Assembly (NCBI GenBank): GCA_016718035.1
Contig: JADKEK010000002.1
Coordinates: 124,001-188,000, forward strand
Reading direction: 5' to 3'
Length of the DNA stretch: 64,000 bases
DNA from: Bacteroidota bacterium
Lineage (GTDB): Bacteria; Bacteroidota; Bacteroidia; Chitinophagales; BACL12
The notes beneath the pieces are model-generated. The model saw only the letters and a program-made list of their open reading frames with translations, was not told where the DNA came from and did no database searches. This document shows positions 7,750 through 17,066 of this stretch, in pieces (the first letter of the stretch is position 1; each line of letters opens with the position of its first letter). A program made the translations under genes and the position numbers.

Positions 7750-8693
7750 AACCAGGCAGATAAATCGCGGTTGAGTAATTTGGCTAATGCCTCAATATCG
7801 TTGCGATAATAATTTTGTAAATGTTGTTTCTCCTGTGGCGTAATTTTGGGGATATTATCTTTTGTATAGATGATACTTTTAATTTTTTCTTTCAGTTCAG
7901 GTGAAAATATTTTTTTTACCAAACCATATACACCAATTTGTGTAAGCCAGTAATTTAATTTCCCAAAACGCGGCATACCGGCTTCATTGTATCGCTGGCT
8001 CATATCTAGTGCAAAATTTTCATCTACACCTAAGAAATGAAACAAATCGCGCATAGTCCCTGCCGCATCTTTTTTAAAGTCATCAAACAATATTACTTTA
8101 ATATTTTGAGCCGGGAAATTATCATAATATCGTTTTACCTGCTCATAATAATTGCCTACTTCCAAATATAAATGACTAACACCCCAACCTTTAATTGGTT
8201 TAGCCTGGTCGGAAGCTATTTCTTTTAATAAATCGCGTTCGATAATTTTTCCCAGTTTAAGATTCATCAAATATTGAGAATACAATCTTTCAACCGGGTT
8301 GCGCAAAATCATCACAATTTTTACATCAGGCAACACTTGTTTAATGGCAGTTGCTGTATTGGGGAGATATAAATAAGAGTTACTTACTTCACCTATTGCT
8401 TTCTGGTTGGTAACATTACGATATAACTGAATATATTGCTGGAAAGTCCTTACATGCGCAATATGGATTTTTTTATCCATTGGTCCTTCCAGATATTTTT
8501 CCAAATTCACATTTACATCTTGTTTGTAATCCACATTAAAATGCTCAAACAACATGTCACCATCACTAAAGTGATTCGTTTCCTTTACAGGCGACATATA
8601 CACTTCAGGGTGCATTTGTAAATACTCATGCAGTGAAGTAGTTCCGGCCTTTACAGCGCCTACAATTAAAAATGTGGGAAGGGATTGCTTCAT
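7743..8693 (-). CDS. Sulfotransferase (PAPS-dependent), paralogue 1
   Basis: Predicted to move a sulfate group from PAPS onto a carbohydrate. The 316-residue product has the 5'-phosphosulfate loop LIVGAVKAGTTSLHEYL at residues 9-25, the KETNHFSDG segment after it, and the 3'-phosphate motif ILRNPVERLYSQY. The C-terminus ends with a short NRDLSAW motif shared with three other sulfotransferases in this operon. It is the last gene of the operon; its ATG directly abuts the stop codon of the preceding gene. The acceptor is unknown; the polysaccharide made by this locus is the natural candidate. Confidence 0.88.
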   Translation of the reverse strand: MKQSLPTFLIVGAVKAGTTSLHEYLQMHPEVYMSPVKETNHFSDGDMLFEHFNVDYKQDVNVNLEKYLEGPMDKKIHIAHVRTFQQYIQLYRNVTNQKAIGEVSNSYLYLPNTATAIKQVLPDVKIVMILRNPVERLYSQYLMNLKLGKIIERDLLKEIASDQAKPIKGWGVSHLYLEVGNYYEQVKRYYDNFPAQNIKVILFDDFKKDAAGTMRDLFHFLGVDENFALDMSQRYNEAGMPRFGKLNYWLTQIGVYGLVKKIFSPELKEKIKSIIYTKDNIPKITPQEKQHLQNYYRNDIEALAKLLNRDLSAWLQ

Positions 8694-9425
8694 TTAGCGC
8701 AAAAATTTCCAAAATATTACTCTGGCAATATTTACCATACGATACATAAAAAAAGAATACCAAGGCACCTGAATATGATTCCAGCTTTCAGGGAAATCAT
8801 AATCCCAACGTTTGAGATATGGTCCAAAAATATATTTCGCTCTGCGTTTTGCAGTATCAGTTTCGTAATATTCCCAAAATGTTTTCGTTTTTTCAGCAGT
8901 TTTATTGGCAACAGGAATATCTCTTACTTTATCCACCCCAATTACCTTTAAGGCCTGTGCAAAATCATCATTCAAATTTTCGAAACGAATAATGAAGTCC
9001 ATGCGCTTGTGTTCAATAATGCTCCAGCTTGCGTAAGGAACGCTGTAAGCACGTGTAAAAAACTGTTCAAAGGTTTCGCCTTTTTCAACAATTGATTTAT
9101 ACTGACGAACATTCCACCAACGCATAATGTATTTACGCAAAAAGCCATGTTGCATTAAACGAGGATTCGAATATCTGTTTTCGTGGTCTGTTTTAAATTT
9201 AAAATAATTACTTACACAAATATCCATAGGATTGCGCATGCCGCTGATTACTTTATACGCTTTTTCTTCAGGTTTTGCCTGTTTTAAAAAGTCGGTGCTA
9301 TACAAGGCATGTTTAAATAAAATTTCATGTCCATCATAATTAGCTTTCAATTCCTTAGCAATTGCACTACTTGCAGTTTGGGGTAATTCAACAAATACGT
9401 ATTTGTGCTTGTGACTGATAATCAT
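8694..9425 (-). CDS. Divergent sulfotransferase (family 2-like)
   Basis: The 243-residue product begins MIISHKHKYVFVELPQTASS, resembling the shorter Sulfotransfer_2-type enzymes in which the PAPS loop comes almost at the N-terminus. A second motif, SGMRNPMDICVSNYFK, matches the 3'-phosphate binding segment. It lacks the NRDLSxW C-terminus of the four other sulfotransferases nearby, so it is a separate lineage. It sits 2 bases after the GT2 gene and abuts the next sulfotransferase. Role inferred: sulfation of a different position or residue in the polysaccharide. Confidence 0.78.
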   Translation of the reverse strand: MIISHKHKYVFVELPQTASSAIAKELKANYDGHEILFKHALYSTDFLKQAKPEEKAYKVISGMRNPMDICVSNYFKFKTDHENRYSNPRLMQHGFLRKYIMRWWNVRQYKSIVEKGETFEQFFTRAYSVPYASWSIIEHKRMDFIIRFENLNDDFAQALKVIGVDKVRDIPVANKTAEKTKTFWEYYETDTAKRRAKYIFGPYLKRWDYDFPESWNHIQVPWYSFFMYRMVNIARVIFWKFLR

Positions 9426-9427
9426 AA

Positions 9428-10462
9428 TTAAAATTTTGTGTTAAAAATGGCACCATAAATAACTTTTGCTTCACTCATGTTCCCCTTGGCAATATATTTA
9501 AAACTTCGGGTAACTAAATGAAGGTATAAAAATGGCAATTGTGCCCGGTAATATTTTTTATATAATTTTATTTTTCCGCGATACTTATAATTAAGTGCTT
9601 TAATCTGCCATTTACTTTTTTTCGGGCTGTTGCCGGTTGAAGCACCTTGTTTATGATAAACTTTACTTTTTAAAGCAACACCTACTTTCCATCCCTTCAG
9701 TTTAGCCCTTGCACTCCAATCGTTTTCTTCATTGTACAAAAAGTATTCTTCACTCATTAGCCCTACTTCCAATAAAAATGGTTTAGACACGAACATAGAA
9801 GCACCTATCACATAATTACAGGCGATTTCAGTATTGTCATATTGTTTGCGGTCAATTTCCTGCGCGCCAATTATTTTAGATTTTCCGGAATACTTATTAA
9901 AAATTGCACCAACACCCTGCATTTTATCCGGCTGATGATATACCATGAGTTTGCTGCCCACAATACCCACCTTTTCTTTTTTAGCAGCTTTGTTTTCACA
10001 ATAATGCACTAATTCACTAATGGCATTAGGCTCAATTACGGTATCGTTGTTTAATAACCACACATAATCGAAATTGCTGTTTAACGCATAACGAATACCC
10101 ACATTATTACCTCCGGCAAAACCCAGATTAATTTTACTTTTAACAAATAAAATAGGCATAATACCATCCAATGGGCCTAAGCGCATAGTATCCGATTCAC
10201 CAACATCTGCTCTAAAATATAAAACCGGTTTCGGAACAGGCGGGAAACTCAAATTATGCAGCGGATTAGTAGTTTCAATTGCTACTACATTTTCACCTCG
10301 TGACCATTTAAGCATTTGCTCCCAGCTATCATCATCACCGCCATTTTCAACAACAACAATCTGATAATTGCGATAATCGCTGCGCAATATACTTTCCATA
10401 CATTCCAGCGTATCCTGCCATGTTTTATAATTTACTAAAACGATACAAACTTTAGGATTCAT
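9428..10462 (-). CDS. Family 2 glycosyltransferase
   Basis: GT-A fold enzyme of 344 residues, of the rhamnosyltransferase-like branch. The nucleotide-sugar binding N-terminus reads VCIVLVNYKTWQDTLECMES; the metal-binding DxD-like motif is WLLNNDTVIEPN; and FAGGNNVGIRYA and the ENDWSARAKLKGWKV segment are typical of the group. It is the only glycosyltransferase recognised in the operon, so other sugars of the repeat unit must be added by enzymes encoded elsewhere, or the repeat is very simple. The C-terminal helical region is basic and probably lies on the inner membrane. Confidence 0.9.
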   Translation of the reverse strand: MNPKVCIVLVNYKTWQDTLECMESILRSDYRNYQIVVVENGGDDDSWEQMLKWSRGENVVAIETTNPLHNLSFPPVPKPVLYFRADVGESDTMRLGPLDGIMPILFVKSKINLGFAGGNNVGIRYALNSNFDYVWLLNNDTVIEPNAISELVHYCENKAAKKEKVGIVGSKLMVYHQPDKMQGVGAIFNKYSGKSKIIGAQEIDRKQYDNTEIACNYVIGASMFVSKPFLLEVGLMSEEYFLYNEENDWSARAKLKGWKVGVALKSKVYHKQGASTGNSPKKSKWQIKALNYKYRGKIKLYKKYYRAQLPFLYLHLVTRSFKYIAKGNMSEAKVIYGAIFNTKF

Positions 10463-10468
10463 GGCAAT

Positions 10469-11428
10469 TTATTTTAACCAATTGGATAAATCTTTATTTA
10501 ACAATACACCTAACTGCGTTACATCTGCTTGTAGTTTTTCTTTAAGAAACTGTTTTGCAGCAGCTGGTATTTCACCTTTGTCTGATTTACCTTTATATAA
10601 AGCTTTAACAATTATATTTTTGATAAATCTTGGTGAAAACTTTTTCATCAATGGGCGAATTCCCGACTTATTTAAAAACCAGGTCAGGTTTTTGTATTTT
10701 GGTGTATATACTTCGTTGTATTGTTTAGAAGTATCGGCAACAAAACGGCTGTCCACACCAATAAAATTATATAATTCTTTGATAACCCCTGAAGCATTTT
10801 TTTTCATGTCTTCAGTGAAAATAATTTTTACATTTTCTGCCCCAAATGCATCCAGGTAGCGTTTCACCTGTTGGTAATACATTCCTATTTCTGTATACAA
10901 ATGTGCATTGCCCCACACTTTCGGGTCGTGATTAAAATCGTCAAGTAAAGCTTTATGAAAATCAAATTCGTTGCTATTACCTGTCCATAAGTTCATGCGG
11001 TAATGTGAATAAGCCCTGTCGATAGGGTTGCGCAAACAAATGATGATTTTGCAATTCGGGACTAACTTTTTTATTTCGCTTGCAGCAACTGTAGAATACA
11101 AATAAGAAGTACTTAACTCTCCAATTGCTTTTTCACCTTTTACGTTTTTAAATAACTTCCTGTATTGGGTTTCATCGCGGATAAAAGCTGCATGATATTC
11201 TTCACTCATATCCCCATTCACATATTTTTCAATATCCTGCAATTTATTTTGGGCAAACTCGCGTTTGAATAAATCTACATCAATATCTTTTGAAAAATAA
11301 TGCGGTTCCTTTACCGGGGACAAATACACTTCAGGATGCTGACGCAAGTAATGGTAAATAGAAGTGGTTCCACCTTTATTTGCGCCGACTACTATAAAAT
11401 TGGGTAATATGGAAGTATTGGCTTGCAT
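10469..11428 (-). CDS. Sulfotransferase (PAPS-dependent), paralogue 2
   Basis: 319 residues with the PAPS loop IVVGANKGGTTSIYHYL near residue 12, VYLSPVKEPHYFS, and the 3'-phosphate motif CLRNPIDRAYSHY. It resembles paralogue 1 along its length, including GNAHLYTEIGMYYQQVKRYLD versus the corresponding WGVSHLYLEVGNYYEQVKRY, and ends with NKDLSNW. Its ATG overlaps the stop of the upstream propeller-like gene by one base (TAATG), indicating translational coupling. Confidence 0.88.
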   Translation of the reverse strand: MQANTSILPNFIVVGANKGGTTSIYHYLRQHPEVYLSPVKEPHYFSKDIDVDLFKREFAQNKLQDIEKYVNGDMSEEYHAAFIRDETQYRKLFKNVKGEKAIGELSTSYLYSTVAASEIKKLVPNCKIIICLRNPIDRAYSHYRMNLWTGNSNEFDFHKALLDDFNHDPKVWGNAHLYTEIGMYYQQVKRYLDAFGAENVKIIFTEDMKKNASGVIKELYNFIGVDSRFVADTSKQYNEVYTPKYKNLTWFLNKSGIRPLMKKFSPRFIKNIIVKALYKGKSDKGEIPAAAKQFLKEKLQADVTQLGVLLNKDLSNWLK

Positions 11429-12424
11429 TAACCTTTAAAGTTTAACAATAAATCTACTACATCTTTTTGCATGCAATATACATTGTTAATTTGTTCAATG
11501 TTTGGAATTTTAATAGAACCTAATAATTTGTATTCTCCAACGGCAAATACCTGAACCATATTAGGCACTGCTTCACCACCTGGGAATAGACCGAGATAAC
11601 GTTTTCTTGTTTCACTCACTCCGGCGTAATAAATATTACGGTTAGTATCTAAATCGCCACCGCGACCAAAACCTTTTGTATCCATGGTACGGAGGTAATT
11701 CCAGTTTTTATCGAATATTTTTAGTTCGAAATGGCCGCTGTCAAATACCCAATACTGATTATTAATTTTTCTAACACTGTGTGGTGCTTTGAAATTGAGT
11801 GGATGTCGTTTTCTTTTAATGATATTTACTACACCGCCATTGCCCTGACTTTTAATAAATTTTTGTGCAATTCTTTTCATTAACTGACGACCTGAAGTAT
11901 GATGCACTAAAATATATAAGTCGCCTTCATATCCTTCAAATACCAAGTTACAATGAAATTTATCTACAACTTACGTCCTCATCACCTTCGCCTTCTTCAG
12001 GTGAATTTGATTTAAAGTCCGTGAGGTTAATTCGTTCTCCTATTTTATTGGCTTCAATATCATAGCTGACAATTTCATCATGTTTCGTATTTGAAATCCA
12101 TACTTTATTGCCAATCATGGTAATTTCATGTATGTCAGTCAAATTGGGAATATCCAATTTTTCGTACCTGTTTTCCTTCAAATAAAACTTAAACAATTCG
12201 TTACTGGAAGCCAGGTAAATAGTATAAGGGTCTGTTTCATGCCAGCATAAGCTGCTCATGCCCAACTCGCCCCATGAGTTAAAATAATTGAGTGGTAATA
12301 TTTGCTGATTTTCATCAATTACCTGCATACTCCTAATATTATCTCTGCTTATTGCTCTATCGGCAGGATTGGCATTTAAAGACCCAATTACCAGTATTCG
12401 TTTATCTGCACTAATTAATTGCAT
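11428..12424 (-). pseudogene. Propeller-like protein with a single-base frameshift
   Basis: Two open frames together make one protein of about 331 residues. The first half (from ATG 12424) ends at a stop at 11960 after GEGDEDV; the second half continues in another frame with VDKFHCNLVFEGYEG. Dropping one base near 11971 (GTAAGTT to GTAGTT) joins them, and the total length then becomes a multiple of three. Repeated short hydrophobic/aromatic stretches (KVWISNTKHDEIVSYD, YWVFDSGHFELKIFD) suggest a beta-propeller. I do not recognise a precise family. The frame-2 stop overlaps the ATG of the downstream sulfotransferase, which argues that the joined gene was functional. It may be a sequencing error rather than a true lesion. 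Confidence 0.7.
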
Positions 12425-12440
12425 GGTATAATTAATTTTT

Positions 12441-13778
12441 TTAAAATGAATTTTTAATAACTAAATTTTCAGGTAATCCCTGTTTATCCATTTGCACCTC
12501 TAATAATTTATAGGCGTAAATAACCATAATAAATATCGCCGTTGAACCGGGTTGCATAAACAAATATCCCTTTGCCAACGAAGATAAAAAACTAAATATT
12601 AAAAAATATTTGGAGGCTATCATAAACGGTTCATGTTTGAATCGTCTAATAAACTTCCCACTTCTAAATGCAATTAAAAATTGCATGTAAATAATTAGTG
12701 ACCCAATAATACCATAAGTCATAATTGACCCTAATATGCCGATATCACCGGGTGGCACTGTTGTGATGTCGTGTTCTGTACCAACAGTTTGCGATTCTGC
12801 GCCTAATTTTCCAACACCTACCCACCAGCCAATGGAATAATCTTGTAAGTAAATTAACAGAATACCTATTTCCTCCAATCGGGCATCAACGGAACTTTCA
12901 CCGGAAGCATTACCGGTAAAAACCACTGTTGCCAAACTGGTATATTGAACAATATAATCATTAACACGGGTCGGCATAATAGCGAATAACACACCCATAA
13001 CAAACATAAATACAACGCCAATGGTTATAAAAATTCGCAATGCTCTTTGCCAGTTAACTTCAAACATATAAAATACCGCCAGTGTTGCAACAACCGACAA
13101 CATTACAGAACGTCCCTGATGTAAGAAAAATAAATAGGATAAATTGAGTCCTGAATAAAACAAACTTGAACTGTCGCGTTGTTTTACATATTTAACGGTA
13201 TAATACACAGATAAAAACGCTATAAAGTCGATACCAAATTTAAAACGGTATCCACCTTTAATATCACTATAACCTACAAATGAGTAATCCAAATATTGCT
13301 TCGGGTCCAAAAACATGTAACACAATAAATAATACACCATGGTGCCCCAACCCAGCCATTTCATAGCTCTAAACAAATCGCCGATGGTAATAAAGCGTGT
13401 TTGGAGCATATAAATCATTACAAAAATTCCTGATATACCATACCAGTGCCTTTGTGATGATAAACCCTGCATAAAAGGCTGCCCTTCGCTTAATACAGCA
13501 AAAAATCCGGCCCAAATGGGCATGAGGATAATTAGCACATAATAAAAGTGGATTTCATCCACTGTTTTACGTACCAAAAACAAATAAAACGCATAAATAA
13601 AAGTGAATGTAATAATGAAGGTATACCACAAAATTTCAAAGGGCGTATAAAAATCAACCAAAGGTGTTCTGGTAAGCAATCGGGTAGTAAAAAGGATAAA
13701 CACCACCAGCATCAGTGTTTTACCAAACACCGACATTGGTTCCTTAAACATTCCTTTTTCCTGTGATAATATACTCAT
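12441..13778 (-). CDS. Wzy-like polysaccharide polymerase / O-antigen ligase-type membrane protein
   Basis: 445 residues with roughly ten to twelve hydrophobic segments and a large periplasmic loop containing SVDARLEEIG, the arginine-bearing region typical of Wzy/O-antigen ligase families; an upstream LHQGRSVML segment fits the same group. Such proteins polymerise lipid-linked repeat units at the periplasmic face. Position between exporter, flippase and transferases supports the polymerase assignment. These proteins diverge quickly, so the call rests on topology and context. Confidence 0.75.
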   Translation of the reverse strand: MSILSQEKGMFKEPMSVFGKTLMLVVFILFTTRLLTRTPLVDFYTPFEILWYTFIITFTFIYAFYLFLVRKTVDEIHFYYVLIILMPIWAGFFAVLSEGQPFMQGLSSQRHWYGISGIFVMIYMLQTRFITIGDLFRAMKWLGWGTMVYYLLCYMFLDPKQYLDYSFVGYSDIKGGYRFKFGIDFIAFLSVYYTVKYVKQRDSSSLFYSGLNLSYLFFLHQGRSVMLSVVATLAVFYMFEVNWQRALRIFITIGVVFMFVMGVLFAIMPTRVNDYIVQYTSLATVVFTGNASGESSVDARLEEIGILLIYLQDYSIGWWVGVGKLGAESQTVGTEHDITTVPPGDIGILGSIMTYGIIGSLIIYMQFLIAFRSGKFIRRFKHEPFMIASKYFLIFSFLSSLAKGYLFMQPGSTAIFIMVIYAYKLLEVQMDKQGLPENLVIKNSF

Positions 13779-13779
13779 A

Positions 13780-14649
13780 TTATTTATACCACACCGATAA
13801 ATCTCGGTTAATTAATTGCTCTGTTAATTTAATATCATCAAAATAATAATCTGCAATAAGCTGACTGCGTTGTTCATTTTCCAGCTTTGGCGCACTCACT
13901 TTTTGCATATTTTGCTTGATAAACATCTTACGCACCGTTTTTCTAAACGATTTAGAAGGCAAAATGTCCTTTAAAACCCGTTTAACAAAGTTAGGCTTTC
14001 TTACGAACTCATTCAACGATTCGCTTTTAGCTTCACCTGCTTCATTGCTATGTACATCGAGGTTCAGGTTTTGCTCCTTAACTTGTAAAAACTCCTGCAC
14101 CTTGGCTATAGTAGCCTGGCGGTTTTTTAAAAAATCCTCTTCAAAAACGAGAAACAGGAAATTTTCAGGCTTAAACGTATTTAAAAATTGTTTCAGCTGT
14201 TGGCCATACATACCGCGTTCCTTATAAGCGAAAATTTTCTGTGTTTTAATATCTGACTTTCTATTCGCCTCTTCTTTAATTGCTGCCATAAAATCTAATG
14301 GTTCTAAACCTTTGCGTTTAGTCATCAAATAATGCGAATAAGCCCTGTCGGCAGGATTGCGCAACACCACAATAATTTTCACATCTGCTCCCAATGTATC
14401 CAGTATGCGTTGACCTGTAAATGGAAACAACAAATAATCAGGATCGAATTCTCCAACAGCTTTTTGATTATTAAAATTGGTAAAATAGCTGTCGTAAAAT
14501 GATTTCCCTTTTTGATAATCAGCATCAAATAAAAAATACTTTGTTTCTTTTATTGGCGGAATGCAGATATCGCTATGCTGGCTGAGTATTTCTGCCAACG
14601 TAGTAGTTCCTGCTTTTTGAGCGCCAATACAAACAAAGTTCTGTTGCAT
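13780..14649 (-). CDS. Sulfotransferase (PAPS-dependent), paralogue 3
   Basis: 289 residues beginning MQQNFVCIGAQKAGTTTLAE, with the PAPS loop GAQKAGTTTL at residues 8-17, PPIKETKYF, and the 3'-phosphate motif VLRNPADRAYSHY. The C-terminus has NRDLSVW. Shorter than paralogues 1 and 2 and clearly diverged from them. The upstream sulfotransferase ends 4 bases before this ATG. Confidence 0.87.
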   Translation of the reverse strand: MQQNFVCIGAQKAGTTTLAEILSQHSDICIPPIKETKYFLFDADYQKGKSFYDSYFTNFNNQKAVGEFDPDYLLFPFTGQRILDTLGADVKIIVVLRNPADRAYSHYLMTKRKGLEPLDFMAAIKEEANRKSDIKTQKIFAYKERGMYGQQLKQFLNTFKPENFLFLVFEEDFLKNRQATIAKVQEFLQVKEQNLNLDVHSNEAGEAKSESLNEFVRKPNFVKRVLKDILPSKSFRKTVRKMFIKQNMQKVSAPKLENEQRSQLIADYYFDDIKLTEQLINRDLSVWYK

Positions 14650-14653
14650 AAAG

Positions 14654-15556
14654 TTATATTCTCATCCAATCGCTGAGGTCTTTGTTCACCAGTGATTGTA
14701 ATTTAATAATATCGTTTTTATATAATTCAATTAATTGTTTCCTGGTTTCAGGATTCATTTCTGTTTTTTTGAGATTATATCTCAGCAATTTATCCTTAAC
14801 CCAATTGCGCAATTTCTTTTTGGTTTCGCGGCTCATGAGTTTTCTGAAAAAATTTAATATGGGGTTTTTACGCGTGGTAATTATCTGCTTAAACCATTTC
14901 ACTTTCATTTCACCACTTTGGTTGCGCTTTACCATTTCTTTTTGGCCCTGCTGAGGCACATCTAAAAACTCATAAATTTCCGACAACAATTTATCCGGAT
15001 TTTTTTCAAGCGTATCGTAAAATACAATTTTTACATTATCGAAATTATCCAAATAACTTTTTACTTGTTCGTAATAATATCCTTTATCTACATAAAAAAA
15101 ATCGAAATGCCAGTTTTCTGCCATACGTTTTTTTTCCTCAGCAATAGCCGTTTCAAAAGTTGCTGTTTCCAATAAATCGCGGCGGTTGTGCATGTATTGC
15201 GAATAAGCCCTTTCTGCCGGGTCGCGTAAAACAATGAGTATTTTTACTTTTCTGTAGTCAGCAACTAATTGTTTAATATGCTCAATTGATTTTTGATGGA
15301 AATACAAATAAGGAGTTGATGATTCACCCATTATTTTTTCCTGATGGCCATCAAATAATTCCGAATAACTTTCTACTGTTGTAGTATATCTGTGTTTAGA
15401 ATCTTTAAAAGAAGGTTGTTCATTGTAAAAAGTGAAAAAACAAGGTTCTTTTTGCAATGGCATATAAATATCAGGATGCCCGCCGAGAAACTCGTGCAAC
15501 GATGTTGTTCCTGCGCGTGCAGTACCTACTATCAAAAAATTAGGCCACCTGTTCAT
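14654..15556 (-). CDS. Sulfotransferase (PAPS-dependent), paralogue 4
   Basis: 300 residues beginning MNRWPNFLIVGTARAGTTSL, with the PAPS loop at residues 10-19, LQKEPCFFTFYNE, and the 3'-phosphate motif VLRDPAERAYSQY. A lysine/arginine-rich stretch precedes the C-terminal NKDLSDW. It follows the flippase gene by one base. Substrate position unknown. Confidence 0.87.
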   Translation of the reverse strand: MNRWPNFLIVGTARAGTTSLHEFLGGHPDIYMPLQKEPCFFTFYNEQPSFKDSKHRYTTTVESYSELFDGHQEKIMGESSTPYLYFHQKSIEHIKQLVADYRKVKILIVLRDPAERAYSQYMHNRRDLLETATFETAIAEEKKRMAENWHFDFFYVDKGYYYEQVKSYLDNFDNVKIVFYDTLEKNPDKLLSEIYEFLDVPQQGQKEMVKRNQSGEMKVKWFKQIITTRKNPILNFFRKLMSRETKKKLRNWVKDKLLRYNLKKTEMNPETRKQLIELYKNDIIKLQSLVNKDLSDWMRI

Positions 15557-15557
15557 T

Positions 15558-17066
15558 TTATTCGTTTTCGTCGATTTGATTTATGTCCGCCCTATTTTTC
15601 CTTTTCTTACCACGTTTAAGCATAACCCGAATATCAGAAAATGGGTTATAGATGGTAACAATACCCATTGTATAATATATCTGAAACGCCAAGCCAAAAT
15701 TTAATACCGTTCTGGCTACCGATGTTGCGATTGCAGCACCAATAATTCCATAAAGCGGAATTAAAATTAAGTTTAAACTCACATCAATAATTACAGTGGC
15801 AAATGCATAATACATAGTAATTTTTTGCCTGCCGGTCATATTTAGTAAAACTGTAACCGGGCCTGTTAATACGTTTGCCGCCTGACCTAAAGTTACGATA
15901 ACAAACACTAAAACAGCTTCTGTTCCTGTAAAATCTTTACCGAAAGTCCACATACTGAATTTCGGAAAAATTAAGAATATAGCTAGAATTGGAATGCAAG
16001 ACCAAAATATTAATCGCGTAGATTGTTTAACACTATTTTTCAATTGTTTCTGGTCGTTTTTGCCATATGCCTCTGCAAACTTAGGTCCTGCAATTGAGTT
16101 GATAGAAATTAAAGGAATAGTAGCTAATGAAGTTAGTCGTGTTGCCACTCTATAAATAGCCACTTTGGTTTCTGCAGCATACCATGCCAAAATCAGAATA
16201 TCTAACCACGTATAAATCATGGTAAGATATTTAGCAGACATCATTGGTGCTGAAACCTTAAGTAATTCAGCTGTAGTTATAGGTTCTTCAGGGGCAACTA
16301 TTTTATTTGCACCTTCAACTTGTAATGTTTTATTTTTCCCCTTTTTGTCTTTTCTGCTTTTAAATTCAGTTCCTGCAATTTCAGGATTTTTTAAATAATG
16401 CAACCAATATAATTGTGCAATTAAAAAGGCTACAAAAATACCAAGGCAATAAGATAAATTCACCCAAAGCTGGTCCTTAGAAAACAATCCGAAAATCAAC
16501 AAAAACAAAATAGCTACTAACTGATTAACCACATGCGCAATCCAATTATATTGTGCTGTTTTTTTCAGGCCCTTAATACACTCTTCACTTAAACCTCCCA
16601 ATACATAAAAAATAATGGAAGCTGCAAATAACTGCATGTAAAAAGTATATCTATCAAAATCTGCATCAGCAGGGTCAAATAAATTATCGGTATAATATGG
16701 TAAAATAAAATAGGTAGCCGCTGATAAAAATATACCGAGTGGTATAATTATTACAAGTGCCTTTCGGTAGGTATGCTGCACTAAATCCCAGCGACCAATT
16801 GAACCATACTGTGCAACAAATCGTGATAATGCCATGTCGACACCAAAGCGACCAAAAATGCCCACAATACTTAAAATACTTAAACCTACGGTGTAAACGC
16901 CCATAGCTTCCTGACCGTAAATCCAACCAATTACCATTAGTAACAGGTAACCGATAAATCTACCGACAATACTAATTCCGAAAGCGCCAGAGCCTTTTTT
17001 CAGGATTTCAGAAAAATCTTCGTCCTTAAACTTTTTATTAAATTTCTTTTTTAATTTGGAGATCAT
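15558..17066 (-). CDS. Polysaccharide flippase (Wzx-like)
   Basis: 502-residue integral membrane protein with about 12-14 hydrophobic segments of the MOP/oligosaccharide-flippase type. It opens with a cytoplasmic basic stretch and SGAFGISIVGRFIGYLLLM, and has FGRFGVDMALSRFVAQYG typical of the group. A hydrophilic insert of about 40 residues near 235-275 and a charged C-terminal tail (KRGKKRKNRAD) lie outside the membrane. Expected role: moving lipid-linked repeat units across the inner membrane. Its ATG overlaps the end of the SGNH gene by 4 bases. Confidence 0.85.
   Translation of the reverse strand: MISKLKKKFNKKFKDEDFSEILKKGSGAFGISIVGRFIGYLLLMVIGWIYGQEAMGVYTVGLSILSIVGIFGRFGVDMALSRFVAQYGSIGRWDLVQHTYRKALVIIIPLGIFLSAATYFILPYYTDNLFDPADADFDRYTFYMQLFAASIIFYVLGGLSEECIKGLKKTAQYNWIAHVVNQLVAILFLLIFGLFSKDQLWVNLSYCLGIFVAFLIAQLYWLHYLKNPEIAGTEFKSRKDKKGKNKTLQVEGANKIVAPEEPITTAELLKVSAPMMSAKYLTMIYTWLDILILAWYAAETKVAIYRVATRLTSLATIPLISINSIAGPKFAEAYGKNDQKQLKNSVKQSTRLIFWSCIPILAIFLIFPKFSMWTFGKDFTGTEAVLVFVIVTLGQAANVLTGPVTVLLNMTGRQKITMYYAFATVIIDVSLNLILIPLYGIIGAAIATSVARTVLNFGLAFQIYYTMGIVTIYNPFSDIRVMLKRGKKRKNRADINQIDENE

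Noticed and set aside
11428..11946. Second half of the propeller-like gene as an independent gene starting at TTG 11946
   Set aside because: Conserved-looking sequence (VDKFHCNL) continues upstream of that TTG in the same frame, so it is the 3' part of a frameshifted gene.
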